Under the pieces are notes generated by a model. The model was not told the origin of the DNA. It saw nothing but the letters and a program-made list of their open reading frames with translations, and searched no databases. DNA of 64,000 nucleotides, from the NCBI GenBank assembly GCA_963850525.1, contig CAWKLQ010000008.1, forward strand, positions 620,001 to 684,000. The letters run 5' to 3'. Shown here piece by piece: positions 16,995 through 24,885 of the stretch. Position 1 is the stretch's first letter. Every line of letters starts with the position of its first letter. The stretch comes from JAEMQF01 sp963850525. GTDB lineage: Bacteria; Pseudomonadota; Gammaproteobacteria; Burkholderiales; Burkholderiaceae_C. A program made the translations under genes and the position numbers.

Positions 16995-18478
16995 GCCAGC
17001 TCCGACATCACTTGCGCCGCCGGAACGCCGGCGTCGGCGAGCGCGGCACGCAGCGCCGTCACGAACTCGATGGGGCCGGCGAGATAAAAATCGCAATCGA
17101 TGTCGAACAGGTCGGCGCGCATCGCTGCAGCAACCTGGCCTGCCCCGGCGACCGGGTCGACGTCGATGAACGGCGCGTACTCGAACGCGTCGAGCGCCTC
17201 CGACCAGGCGCGGCACTGGTTCGCCTGGAAGTGGCCGTCGCGGCGTGTGGCGAGCCAGAACAACGACAGCGACGGCGCCGCGTCGAGCGACAGGGCGTGC
17301 TCGATCAGGCTCTTGATCGGCGCAAATCCGGTGTCGCACGCGGCAAAGACCAAAGGGCGCGGGCTGTCGGCGAGAACGAAGTCGCCTTGCGGCCCCCAGA
17401 CGTTGACCGCGTCGCCGGCCTTCAGCGTGCCGTCGAACACCTGCGTCGCAAAAGCGTTGTCGGCGTCGCGCGCCAGGTAGAAGTGCAGATTGCGGTCGTC
17501 GCACGGGCAACTCGCGATCGAATAGTTTGCGCGCACGTCGTTCCCCGCAGTCGCTGCGGTGCCGGCGCAACCGAGCGTGACCGACTGGCCGGCGAGAAAG
17601 CGCAGGCGGTGGCTGCGCGGCGTTTGCAGATGCAGCAGGCGCGTATCGGGCGCGAGTTCGCGCACCGCGCGAAGCGTCGTCAGAATCTGCTGAGGCGCGA
17701 TGTCCGCCGGGCCGTTCGCCTCCAGGGTTTCGAGCGTGATTTCGCTGCTCGCCGCGGTGTGGGCGCACATCAGCGTGTAGCCCTGTTGGCGCTCCGCCTC
17801 CGACAGCGGGTAGTCGAAAGGCAGGGTCTTGATCACGTCGCCGTCGATGACGCGCACCTTGCACATGCCGCACGTGCCGTTGCCGCAACCGTAGTTGAGC
17901 TTCAGGCCGGCGCGCAGGCCGGCCTGCAACAGCGTGTCGTGCCCTTCCACGGCGAACTGATGGCCACTGGGGCGCAGCGTGACCTGCGCCGACACCACTT
18001 TCAACATGTCGTCCATGACGTCCAGCATATCGACAGATTCAGTCGCGAGCGCGCGTGCCAGTCCGTCGCTCAACTGGCGTTCCACATCGAGCAGTCGCGG
18101 ATCGTCGCCGCCCACCTCGGCATTCAGCCGGCGCAGACGATCGCGCAGCGCGATCACGAGCGCGTGGTAGCGCTGCAGATGGCGCTGCGTGTCGGCAAGC
18201 TCCTGACTCTGCCGAAACAGGCGCTGCGCGAGCACTTCCTGGCTCGGCAGGATGCGCTCGCGGATGCGTCGGCCAAAAGCTTCTTCGCGAATCTGCCCGA
18301 CGCGCTCGAGCATTCCCGATTCCTCGAGGCGCACTTGCGGGTACAGCTCGAGCAGCCTCTCGGTGGAGATCAGGCCTTCGGAGAGTTGAATCTCGCCGCT
18401 GCGCACACGCTGCTGCAAGGTGCCGCGCGGCACCTGCACGAGCTGCGCGGCGCGCCAGATCGTCAGCCATTGCGCCAT
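16991..18478 (-). CDS. HTH / coiled-coil / [2Fe-2S] ferredoxin / FAD-NAD(P)H reductase fusion
   Basis: 495 residues. Residues 1-50 (LTIWRAAQLVQVPRGTLQQR) look like a small helix-turn-helix of excisionase/MerR type; 55-145 are strongly helical, probably coiled coil; 163-250 form a plant-type ferredoxin with Cys198, 203, 206 and 238 (CGNGTCGMC...LMC); 255-360 carry the flavin motif RANYS; 360-480 the nucleotide-binding domain (FAACDTGFAPIKS). The enzyme part resembles phenol-hydroxylase-type reductases. It is encoded just after a TauD-type dioxygenase (16-base overlap) and may serve it, but the DNA-binding-like N-terminus also suggests a redox-sensing role. Confidence 0.8.
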   Translation of the reverse strand: MAQWLTIWRAAQLVQVPRGTLQQRVRSGEIQLSEGLISTERLLELYPQVRLEESGMLERVGQIREEAFGRRIRERILPSQEVLAQRLFRQSQELADTQRHLQRYHALVIALRDRLRRLNAEVGGDDPRLLDVERQLSDGLARALATESVDMLDVMDDMLKVVSAQVTLRPSGHQFAVEGHDTLLQAGLRAGLKLNYGCGNGTCGMCKVRVIDGDVIKTLPFDYPLSEAERQQGYTLMCAHTAASSEITLETLEANGPADIAPQQILTTLRAVRELAPDTRLLHLQTPRSHRLRFLAGQSVTLGCAGTAATAGNDVRANYSIASCPCDDRNLHFYLARDADNAFATQVFDGTLKAGDAVNVWGPQGDFVLADSPRPLVFAACDTGFAPIKSLIEHALSLDAAPSLSLFWLATRRDGHFQANQCRAWSEALDAFEYAPFIDVDPVAGAGQVAAAMRADLFDIDCDFYLAGPIEFVTALRAALADAGVPAAQVMSELA

Positions 18479-19401
18479 GGCACCTGCCTCGGCAAAGCCA
18501 CACGATCAGCGTAGCGCGCACGGTAGAGCAGGCGCGGCTGCGCCGGGTCATCGTCAAAACCGCTGCGGTCGTGCAGGATGTTGTGGCCGACGATTCCCAT
18601 GCCTGCCTGGAGCTGGACGCGAAATATCGACGGCGCCGCGCCGCCCAGCAGCGCGTCGAGGCAGGCGCGCGCAGCGCGTGTGGCAGCGTCGGCCCGCCAC
18701 TCGATGCTGCGTTGGCGCGCCGTGTAACGCAGGTGCAGGTGGCGGTGCGTGGTGTCGACGCTGAACACCGGGCCGCTTTGCGCGGCGCGGGCGACGCCGT
18801 GCGCATCGGCGCGCGCGGGAATCGTCATTGCGTCGGCTTGCATCAGGGCGTGCACATGCTCTGGCGATGCATCGCGCAGCCGGATGTACGCCAATTCATG
18901 GTCGAGCAAGGCATTCACGCCGCCGCGCTGCGCGGGCCGCACGCAATGCAGAATCATCGCGTGGATGCGGCGTGACGCGGGGTGGTAGTAGCCGTCGGTA
19001 TGCCAGCCGATGGGCCGGTTCGTGTACGGGATGAAGTCGCCCCGACCGTCGGAATTTTGCGAGACCGCGACTCTGGAAATGCCGTCTTCGTCGGCGAGCC
19101 AATTCGCGTCGAGCCGGTGCAAGCCAAGTTGTGCGCCGAGTGCGCGCGCGATGTTCGGGTCTTCGCCCTGTTGGCGCGAGCGGTAAATCGCGAAGTTCGC
19201 GCGCGCGATGCGCGCCAGCAGCGCAGCGCGTTCGGGGGCGGTGAGCGAGCGCGGGTCGGCAAGGTCGACGATCAGCTCGTCGATGCCCCTGGGCTGCGTG
19301 CCGAGCTTCCAGTCGCGCCAGCGTTGATAGCTCGGATCATCAGTCAGGTCGAACGGGCTCGCGCCGCGTTCGATGAGCTCGGGTGCGAGCGGCGCATTCA
19401 T
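18463..19401 (-). CDS. TauD/TfdA-type 2-oxoglutarate/Fe(II) dioxygenase
   Basis: 312 residues. The facial triad is visible: HxD in GWHTDGYYHP and a distal His in NILHDRSGF followed by an Arg that would bind 2-oxoglutarate. Members hydroxylate taurine, butyrobetaine and related small molecules. In a dsr/sox block an organosulfur substrate is attractive but unproven. The gene begins the segment downstream of the repeat at 19425-19525 and overlaps the reductase fusion gene by 16 bases. Confidence 0.8.
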   Translation of the reverse strand: MNAPLAPELIERGASPFDLTDDPSYQRWRDWKLGTQPRGIDELIVDLADPRSLTAPERAALLARIARANFAIYRSRQQGEDPNIARALGAQLGLHRLDANWLADEDGISRVAVSQNSDGRGDFIPYTNRPIGWHTDGYYHPASRRIHAMILHCVRPAQRGGVNALLDHELAYIRLRDASPEHVHALMQADAMTIPARADAHGVARAAQSGPVFSVDTTHRHLHLRYTARQRSIEWRADAATRAARACLDALLGGAAPSIFRVQLQAGMGIVGHNILHDRSGFDDDPAQPRLLYRARYADRVALPRQVPWRNG

Positions 19402-19424
19402 GTCAGTGGTCCATCGCGCTGTTC

Positions 19425-19525
19425 GTCATCCCGGCCCCCGTGTCGCAGCACGGGGCGGCGTTTCGTCGGGATGACGAGGGTTGTTGGGCAAGTCTCGAGG
19501 CCACATCGAACGTCAGCAACGGGCC
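19425..19525 (+). repeat. Nested inverted-repeat element, partial copy
   Basis: Between the 216-aa gene and the dioxygenase gene. Nine-base arms GTCATCCCG (19425-19433) and CGGGATGAC (19467-19475) enclose a second hairpin (CCCCGTG/CACGGGG), and GAACGTCAGCAACGGGCC follows at 19508-19525. The last motif is the right outer arm of the fuller elements at 32348-32639 and 63173-63383. The remaining bases of 19402-19568 hold nothing else that I see. Confidence 0.75.
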
Positions 19526-19568
19526 GAAACCGGCCCCACGCTCCACAACGAATGCCGGGCACTTCATC

Positions 19569-20219
19569 CTAATCACCACTCAGCGATGCGCGCCGCGGCC
19601 GAGCCGGCGCTGGGTCGTACAGGTTGCGCATTGAACTCTGGACGATGCCCACGGCTTCGGGCGCTTCGGCGGCCATCACCTGGTCGATGACCCAGCGCCG
19701 GTCTTTTTCCGGGAGCGTGGGCTCCAGGCGCTTGCCGAGGTAACGCACGAAGGCGAAGTCCGGGTGGAAGCCACCGCCGTCGTCAGGCGCATCGGGCTCG
19801 GCACCGAATTCGGCGTAGTGTGGGCTGACTTCGTTGACGAGATCGATGAAGGTGTCGGCGTGGCTGGGCGTTCCCGCGGGCGCCGCGCCCAGCCATTCGT
19901 CTTCGCTTTCCTGCAGCGTTCGGGCCACGTGGCGCACCAGGGCCATCGTGAACTCGCTGCGCCCGGCCTCGCTCAGCCGCGCATGCGCGATGCGGTCGGC
20001 CACGGCGACGAGGAACACCAGCACTTCGCGCATGAAGTTGAAGTATCCCGGGCCCGTGTCGATGTCGAAATTGGCGCCGCGCATGCGCTTGAGCATTTGA
20101 TGCGCAACACGCCAGACGATGAACGCCATCGCGCCGGCCTGCTCGGCGTCGCCCTTCTTCTCACCGGTCTTGAACCAGCGCGTCTTGATGCGCAACGCGG
20201 GCGGTGCTTGCAGCGCCAT
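19569..20219 (-). CDS. Conserved hypothetical protein next to RspA
   Basis: 216 residues from ATG 20219, which overlaps the rspA stop by one base (TGATG), so the two are translationally coupled. Mostly helical with no signal peptide or membrane segment; residues 30-115 (GAMAFIVWRVAHQMLKRMRG... FMREVLVFLVAVADRI) form the best-ordered part. It has no cysteine. I do not recognise a family. The strict coupling to a DsrC paralogue suggests that the two act together. Confidence 0.6.
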   Translation of the reverse strand: MALQAPPALRIKTRWFKTGEKKGDAEQAGAMAFIVWRVAHQMLKRMRGANFDIDTGPGYFNFMREVLVFLVAVADRIAHARLSEAGRSEFTMALVRHVARTLQESEDEWLGAAPAGTPSHADTFIDLVNEVSPHYAEFGAEPDAPDDGGGFHPDFAFVRYLGKRLEPTLPEKDRRWVIDQVMAAEAPEAVGIVQSSMRNLYDPAPARPRRASLSGD

Positions 20220-20548
20220 CAATATCCGCCTTTGCCCAGCGGCTGCGGCAGCCCGGCGACCTTGGCGCCTTGTTTGGCTGGGCCGATGGGGAACAAGTCG
20301 TACAGCGCTTTGCTGTCGGTGCCCGGAATGACCTCGGCCACGCCCTTGAGCATGTTGCGGAAGTTCGGCGTCTGGCCATGCTCGCGGTATTGGTCGCGCA
20401 GGTAGCCGATCACTTTCCAGTGCGCGTCACTGAGCGCGATGCCCTCGGCAGCGGCGATCACCCGAACCACCTCGTCGCCGAAGTCAGCCTCCAGCAGGTA
20501 GCCCTGATCGTCGGTTTCGAGTTCGACGCCATTCACCACATAGCCCAT
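20219..20548 (-). CDS. rspA: RspA-type DsrC/TusE paralogue lacking both C-terminal cysteines
   Basis: 109 residues of the DsrC/TusE fold. In the true DsrC of this window the C-terminal arm holds Cys98 and Cys109; here the aligned positions are Ala95 (AKQGAKVAGL) and Lys106 (LGKGGY). Proteins of this type were named RspA (regulatory sulfur-related) because they cannot carry sulfur. AAGGAGG lies 8 bases before ATG 20548, the strongest ribosome site in the block, suggesting high expression. It lies 38 bases after the Cas6-like gene. Confidence 0.85.
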   Translation of the reverse strand: MGYVVNGVELETDDQGYLLEADFGDEVVRVIAAAEGIALSDAHWKVIGYLRDQYREHGQTPNFRNMLKGVAEVIPGTDSKALYDLFPIGPAKQGAKVAGLPQPLGKGGY

Positions 20549-20586
20549 CGTCGCTGCCTCCTTGTTGCTGTGTCAACCGGGCCGGT

Positions 20587-21213
20587 TCAGTGCGGCAGGC
20601 CCACCGCGACGGCCGAACGGTGCGCGATGAACACGCCGCAACCCAGGCGCCGCTGCGCGCCCAGGCCCGACTCCAGGACGCGCAATGAATCTTCGAGCGC
20701 GAGCCCGTCGAGCATCAGGCTGTAGCCCTGCACCCGGTCGCCCTCGTGCACCTGACGCCGCCCGCAGATCGGGCGGCACACGACGCCCAGCACCGCGAGT
20801 TCGGCCTGCGCCGCACGCAGGAAAGCGGCTTCGTCGGCGCCTTCGGCAATGTCGCCGGCGGCGGCCACCAGGTGCGCGTAGAGCGTGCCGTGCGGCAGCA
20901 GTTCGCGCACGCGCGCCGGCCCGACGCGCAGGCAGCGGTTTCCCACCCGCAGTTCGCTCCCGGCCAGCGCCGCAGCGTCGTGCGCGCGTTCGCGCGGCAC
21001 GCGCAGCCGCAGCCGCGTGCGGCGCGCGAGCAGCAGCTCGGGCCCGTCCGCCGCGGCGAAGATCAAGCGGTGCATTCCCGCGCCGCGAACGCCCGCCAGC
21101 CAGGGCAGCGCGGCTTCGATCGCGTCGGCGAGAACGCAACGGTGGTCTCGGGGTAGCGAGCCGCCACCCAGCGCGAAGCCGACGTCGACCATCGATGCGG
21201 CGCGCTCGTCCAC
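20587..21213 (-). CDS. Stand-alone Cas6-like protein (type I-MYXAN Cmx6-like)
   Basis: 208 residues from GTG 21213, or 201 from ATG 21192. The layout matches Cas6 of the Cmx6 type: an N-terminal region with LPRDHRC (candidate His), a middle PELLLARRTRLRLRVP strand pair and LRVGPARVRELLPHGTLYAH, then VQGYSLMLDGLALEDSL and the glycine-rich loop G183-L-G185-x5-G191-C-G193 (GLGAQRRLGCG), which is the hallmark G-x-G-x5-G-x-G of Cas6 proteins. No other cas gene or repeat array lies in 64 kb. It is sandwiched between an 84-aa gene and rspA. The role is unknown; RNA binding or cleavage is inferred from family only. Confidence 0.72.
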   Translation of the reverse strand: MDERAASMVDVGFALGGGSLPRDHRCVLADAIEAALPWLAGVRGAGMHRLIFAAADGPELLLARRTRLRLRVPRERAHDAAALAGSELRVGNRCLRVGPARVRELLPHGTLYAHLVAAAGDIAEGADEAAFLRAAQAELAVLGVVCRPICGRRQVHEGDRVQGYSLMLDGLALEDSLRVLESGLGAQRRLGCGVFIAHRSAVAVGLPH

Positions 21214-21225
21214 AGTCTCGAGCTC

Positions 21226-21480
21226 TCAGCTGCGCGTCTGGGCGCGCGCCCACGCGAGCAGCGCTTCGCCCCACGCTTCGGCGGTGAGCGGGTCGATGTC
21301 GAAGACCGTGAAGCGGCTTTTCTCGCGGATTCGGGTGCGCAACATGTTCATCGGGATGCTCGCAGGCGGCGTTGCCGGCGCGGGCCCCGCGTCCGCCACG
21401 TCGTACTCGACTTGCTGCAATTCAATCTCCTGCCCACCCAGCGGAGCACGCAGCTTGGCCAGCGAAATCAGGCGTGTCAT
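21226..21480 (-). CDS. Small conserved protein (84 aa), first gene of the block divergent from dsrA
   Basis: 84 residues from ATG 21480. The sequence MTRLISLAKLRAPLGGQEIE followed by KSRFTVFDIDPLTAEAWGEA suggests a small beta-alpha domain with a Pro/Ala-rich linker in the middle. There is no cysteine and no signal peptide. It ends 12 bases before the Cas6-like GTG start. A perfect 6-bp stem hairpin (21483-21498) lies directly before its start codon. I do not recognise the family. Confidence 0.55.
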   Translation of the reverse strand: MTRLISLAKLRAPLGGQEIELQQVEYDVADAGPAPATPPASIPMNMLRTRIREKSRFTVFDIDPLTAEAWGEALLAWARAQTRS

Positions 21481-21720
21481 GGGGGCTTTCGGAAGCCCGC
21501 ATTGAGCGCGCCGCCGCGCTACCCCGTCCATACCCGGTACGGGTGAGCGCCGGCTACGCCATTCGGGTAGTGGCAGTCTTCCCGTTCCGGTCTATCTTCG
21601 GCTACCCAACGAGGGTGATAGGCGGCTTGGCAACGCGCGGCCAAGATTCGCCGGGATCGGCCGCGGTGTCACCCGGGCGGATCTTTCGCCCTGCCGCAGT
21701 CGAACCAGGAGAGACGTTCC
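21481..21720. promoter_or_regulatory. Divergent dsr / accessory-block promoter region with GGGTA/TACCC repeats
   Basis: This 240-base gap separates dsrA from the minus-strand block. It contains TACCCCGT (21520), the palindrome ACCCGGTACGGGT (21532-21544; 5-bp arms), CGGGTAG (21564-21570) and its inverted form CTACCC (21602-21607), then GGGTGATAG (21613). The clustering of the same core in both orientations looks like a set of operator sites. A typical -35/-10 pair is not obvious. AGGAGAG before ATG 21721 serves dsrA. Confidence 0.5.
21483..21498 (-). promoter_or_regulatory. Hairpin at the translation start of the 84-aa gene
   Basis: GGGCTT-TCGG-AAGCCC is a perfect 6-bp stem with a 4-base loop, beginning three bases before the start codon at 21480 on the minus-strand transcript. 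It would cover the expected ribosome site, which is otherwise weak. It could limit translation or be a processing site. Confidence 0.4.
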
Positions 21721-23016
21721 ATGGCCAAGAAGCAATACAACACTCCAATGCTCGACCAGCTCGAGAGCGGCCCGTGGCCCAGCTTCGTGACCGGCCTGAA
21801 GCGCCTGGCGAACGACAAGGACTACATGGTCGACCTGATGGGTCAACTCGAAACCTCGTACCGCACGCGCAAGGGTTACTGGAAAGGCGGCACGGTGGGC
21901 GTGTTCGGCTACGGCGGCGGCGTGATTCCGCGCTTCACCGAACTGAAAGACGAGAACAACAAGCCGGTGTTCCCGGACGCTGCCGAGTTCCACACGCTGC
22001 GCGTCCAGCCGCCTGCGGGAATGCACTACGACACCAAGCTGCTGCGCCAGATGTGCGACATCTGGGAGAAGCACGGCTCGGGGCTGATCGCGCTGCACGG
22101 CCAGTCGGGCGACATCATGTTCCAGGGCGTCACCACGGCGAACGTGCAACCCGCCTTCGACGCGCTCAATGAAATCGGCCTGGATCTCGGCGGCGCCGGC
22201 CCGGCGGTGCGCACCTCGATGAGCTGCGTCGGCGCGGCGCGCTGCGAGCAGAGCTGCTACGACGAGTCGCGCGCGCACCGCCAGGTCATCAATACGTTTC
22301 TGGACGACATTCACCGCCCGGCGCTGCCCTACAAGTTCAAGTTCAAGTTCTCGGGCTGCCCGAACGACTGCATGAACTCGATCCAGCGCTCCGACATGGC
22401 CGTCATCGGCACCTGGCGCGACAACATCCGTGTCGACGAGGAACTCGCGCGCAAGTGGTTCGCCAAACACGGCATGAACGAACTCGTCAACGACGTGATC
22501 TCGCGTTGCCCGACGAAGACGATCATGCTGAAGGAGGTGAAAGACGTTGCCCAGGGCGACAAGATCTCCAGCGTCAAGGTCAGCGACACGCACTGTCTGG
22601 AAATCGACAACAGCAACTGCGTGCGCTGCATGCACTGCATCAACGTCATGACGGGCGCGCTCGCGCACGGCACCGACACGGGAGCGACGATCCTGATCGG
22701 CGGCAAGCGCACGCTGAAGATCGGCGACCTGATGGGCACCGTCGTGATGCCCTTCATGCCGCTCAAGTCCGACGAAGACTACGAAGCGCTCGTCGAACTC
22801 GGCCAGAAGGTGATCGACTTCTTCGCCGAGAACGCACTCGAGCACGAGCGCACCGGCGAGATGATCGAGCGCATCGGCCTCGTGAACTTCCTCGAAGGCA
22901 TTGGCGTGGACATCGACGCCAACATGGTCGCCACGCCGCGCACCAACCCCTATGTGCGCACCGACGGTTGGGACGCCGAAGTCGCCCGCATCAACGCGAA
23001 CAAGGCCGCGGCCTGA
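21721..23016 (+). CDS. dsrA: DsrA, alpha subunit of reverse-type dissimilatory sulfite reductase
   Basis: 431 residues. The sirohaem-[4Fe-4S] ligands are visible as C169-x5-C175 (SCVGAARC) and C213-x3-C217 (SGCPNDC), and an inserted ferredoxin domain has C300-x2-C303-x2-C306 with Cys263 as the further ligand. Length and motifs are those of oxidative DsrA. With DsrB it oxidises persulfide sulfur delivered by DsrC to sulfite in the cytoplasm. It is the first gene of a long operon; dsrB follows 29 bases later. Confidence 0.97.
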   Translation: MAKKQYNTPMLDQLESGPWPSFVTGLKRLANDKDYMVDLMGQLETSYRTRKGYWKGGTVGVFGYGGGVIPRFTELKDENNKPVFPDAAEFHTLRVQPPAGMHYDTKLLRQMCDIWEKHGSGLIALHGQSGDIMFQGVTTANVQPAFDALNEIGLDLGGAGPAVRTSMSCVGAARCEQSCYDESRAHRQVINTFLDDIHRPALPYKFKFKFSGCPNDCMNSIQRSDMAVIGTWRDNIRVDEELARKWFAKHGMNELVNDVISRCPTKTIMLKEVKDVAQGDKISSVKVSDTHCLEIDNSNCVRCMHCINVMTGALAHGTDTGATILIGGKRTLKIGDLMGTVVMPFMPLKSDEDYEALVELGQKVIDFFAENALEHERTGEMIERIGLVNFLEGIGVDIDANMVATPRTNPYVRTDGWDAEVARINANKAAA

Positions 23017-23045
23017 GCGCTACGGCATCGAACCGGAGACCCCCC

Positions 23046-24113
23046 ATGGCCCAACGCACCCCCATCGAATCCGGCTGCCCCGACCCCAAGCCCTTCATGC
23101 ATCCGACGATGCTGAAGAACTACGGCAACTGGAGGTACCACGATCGCCCGCGCCCCGGCGTCCTGCACCATGTGTCACACACCGGCGACGAGATCTGGAC
23201 GGTGCGCGCAGGCACGCAGCGCCAGATGGACGTGTACACGATCAGGAAGCTCTGCGACATCGCCGACACGTTTGCCGACGGCCACGTGCGCTTCACGATC
23301 CGCTCGAACATCGAGTTCATGGTGGCGGATCAGAACAAGGTCGCGCCGCTGATCGAGTCGCTGACGAGCAGCGGCTTTCCGGTGGGCGGCACGGGCAATT
23401 CGGTGTCGATGATCGCGCACACGCAGGGCTGGCTGCACTGCGACATCCCGGGCACCGACGCCTCCGGCGCGGTGAAAGCGCTGATGGACGACCTCCACGA
23501 AGAGTTCATCAAGGAAGACATGCCGAACCGCGTGCACCTGTCGACGAGCTGCTGCGAAATCAATTGCGGCGGCCAGGCCGACATCGCGATCATCGTGCAG
23601 CACACGAAACCGCCGAAGATCAACCACGACCTCGTCGCCAACGTCTGCGAGCGCCCCGCGGTGGTGGCGCGCTGCCCAGTCGCGGCGATCCGCCCGGCGC
23701 TCGTGAACGGCAAACCTTCGCTCGAAATCGACGAGAAGAAATGCATGTGCTGCGGCGCGTGTTACCCACCCTGCCCGCCGATGCAGATCAACGACCCGGA
23801 GCATACGAAGCTCGCGATCTGGGTCGGCGGCAAGAACTCGAATGCGCGCGGCAAGCCGGTCTTCATGAAGATGGTGATGTCGGGCCTGCCGAACAACCCG
23901 CCGCGCTGGCCGGAGGTGTCTGCCGTCGTGAAGAAGATCCTCTACACCTACAAGGGCGACGCACGCTCCTGGGAGCGCGTCTCGGACTGGATCGAGCGCA
24001 TCGGCTGGCCGCGTTTCTTCGAGAAGTGCGACCTGCCGTTCACGAAGTATTTGATCGACGACTGGCGCGGTTCGCGGGCGAGCCTGAACGCGTCGACGCA
24101 CATCCGCTTCTGA
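23046..24113 (+). CDS. dsrB: DsrB, beta subunit of dissimilatory sulfite reductase
   Basis: 355 residues from ATG 23046. It has the sirohaem/cluster region STSCCEINCGG and a ferredoxin insert with CMCCGACYPPCPP (four-cysteine cluster). It forms the A2B2 core with DsrA and docks DsrC. The start follows GGAGACCCCCC, and dsrE begins 25 bases downstream. Confidence 0.97.
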   Translation: MAQRTPIESGCPDPKPFMHPTMLKNYGNWRYHDRPRPGVLHHVSHTGDEIWTVRAGTQRQMDVYTIRKLCDIADTFADGHVRFTIRSNIEFMVADQNKVAPLIESLTSSGFPVGGTGNSVSMIAHTQGWLHCDIPGTDASGAVKALMDDLHEEFIKEDMPNRVHLSTSCCEINCGGQADIAIIVQHTKPPKINHDLVANVCERPAVVARCPVAAIRPALVNGKPSLEIDEKKCMCCGACYPPCPPMQINDPEHTKLAIWVGGKNSNARGKPVFMKMVMSGLPNNPPRWPEVSAVVKKILYTYKGDARSWERVSDWIERIGWPRFFEKCDLPFTKYLIDDWRGSRASLNASTHIRF

Positions 24114-24138
24114 GGCCGGTGCCGGAGCACGCACCATC

Positions 24139-24498
24139 ATGAAGTTCGGCTTGCTCGTCAGCGTGGGACCCTACACACGCCAAGGCAGCGACAGCGCGTA
24201 TCAATTCGCTGCCGCGGCAATCGCCAAAGGCCACGAGATTCAGCGTGTGTTTTTCTACCACGACGGCGTGTACAACGCGACGCGCCTGACCGAGCCACCG
24301 CAGGACGACAGGCACATCGTGAACCGCTGGTCGGCGCTGGCCGCGCAGCACAAGGTCGATCTCGTCGTGTGCGTCGCCGCGGCGCTGCGCCGCGGCATCA
24401 AGGACGAAGTGCTCGCGCCAGGGTTTCGCATTTCGGGCCTGGGGCAACTGGTCGATTCCGGCATCAAGGCGGATCGTTTTGTGACCTTCGGCGATTGA
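24139..24498 (+). CDS. dsrE: DsrE, sulfur-transfer subunit of DsrEFH
   Basis: 119 residues. The conserved active-site cysteine is Cys78 (VDLVVCVAAALRRG), the same number as in the Allochromatium protein. DsrEFH is a heterohexamer that hands sulfane sulfur to DsrC. Together with dsrF and dsrH it marks the oxidative direction of the Dsr pathway. Confidence 0.95.
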   Translation: MKFGLLVSVGPYTRQGSDSAYQFAAAAIAKGHEIQRVFFYHDGVYNATRLTEPPQDDRHIVNRWSALAAQHKVDLVVCVAAALRRGIKDEVLAPGFRISGLGQLVDSGIKADRFVTFGD

Positions 24499-24510
24499 GG
24501 CGGTGCGGTG

Positions 24511-24867
24511 ATGAAGAAGTTCATGTTCGTCAACCGCAAAGCGCCCTACGGAACGATCCACGCGCTGGAAAGCCTGGAGGTCGTGCTGATCGCTGCGACC
24601 TTCGACCAGGACGTGAGCCTGGTCTTTCTCGACGACGGCGTGTATGAACTCGTCAAGGGGCAGAACACCAAGGTGATAGGCATCAAGAACCATTCGCCGA
24701 CCTATCGCGCGCTCGACGGCTACGACGTCGAAAAGCTCTACGTCGAGCGCGAATCGATGGACGCGCGCGGCTTGACGCAAGCTGATTTGCTCGTGCCCGT
24801 GGAAGTGTTGAGCAGCGCCGAGTTGGCCGATCTGATGGCCGAGCAAGACGTCGTGTTGTCGTTCTGA
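24511..24867 (+). CDS. dsrF: DsrF, subunit of DsrEFH
   Basis: 118 residues from ATG 24511 (a GTG lies one codon upstream). The DsrE-like fold is clear (VVLIAATFDQDVSLVFLDDG). There is no cysteine, consistent with a structural role in the hexamer. It starts 12 bases after dsrE. Confidence 0.93.
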   Translation: MKKFMFVNRKAPYGTIHALESLEVVLIAATFDQDVSLVFLDDGVYELVKGQNTKVIGIKNHSPTYRALDGYDVEKLYVERESMDARGLTQADLLVPVEVLSSAELADLMAEQDVVLSF

Positions 24868-24885
24868 TTCGAGCGCGGGAACCCC

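Noticed and set aside
21520..21616. CRISPR-like repeats near the Cas6-like gene
   Set aside because: The cores are only 5-8 bases, irregularly spaced and in both orientations; this fits operators, not an array.
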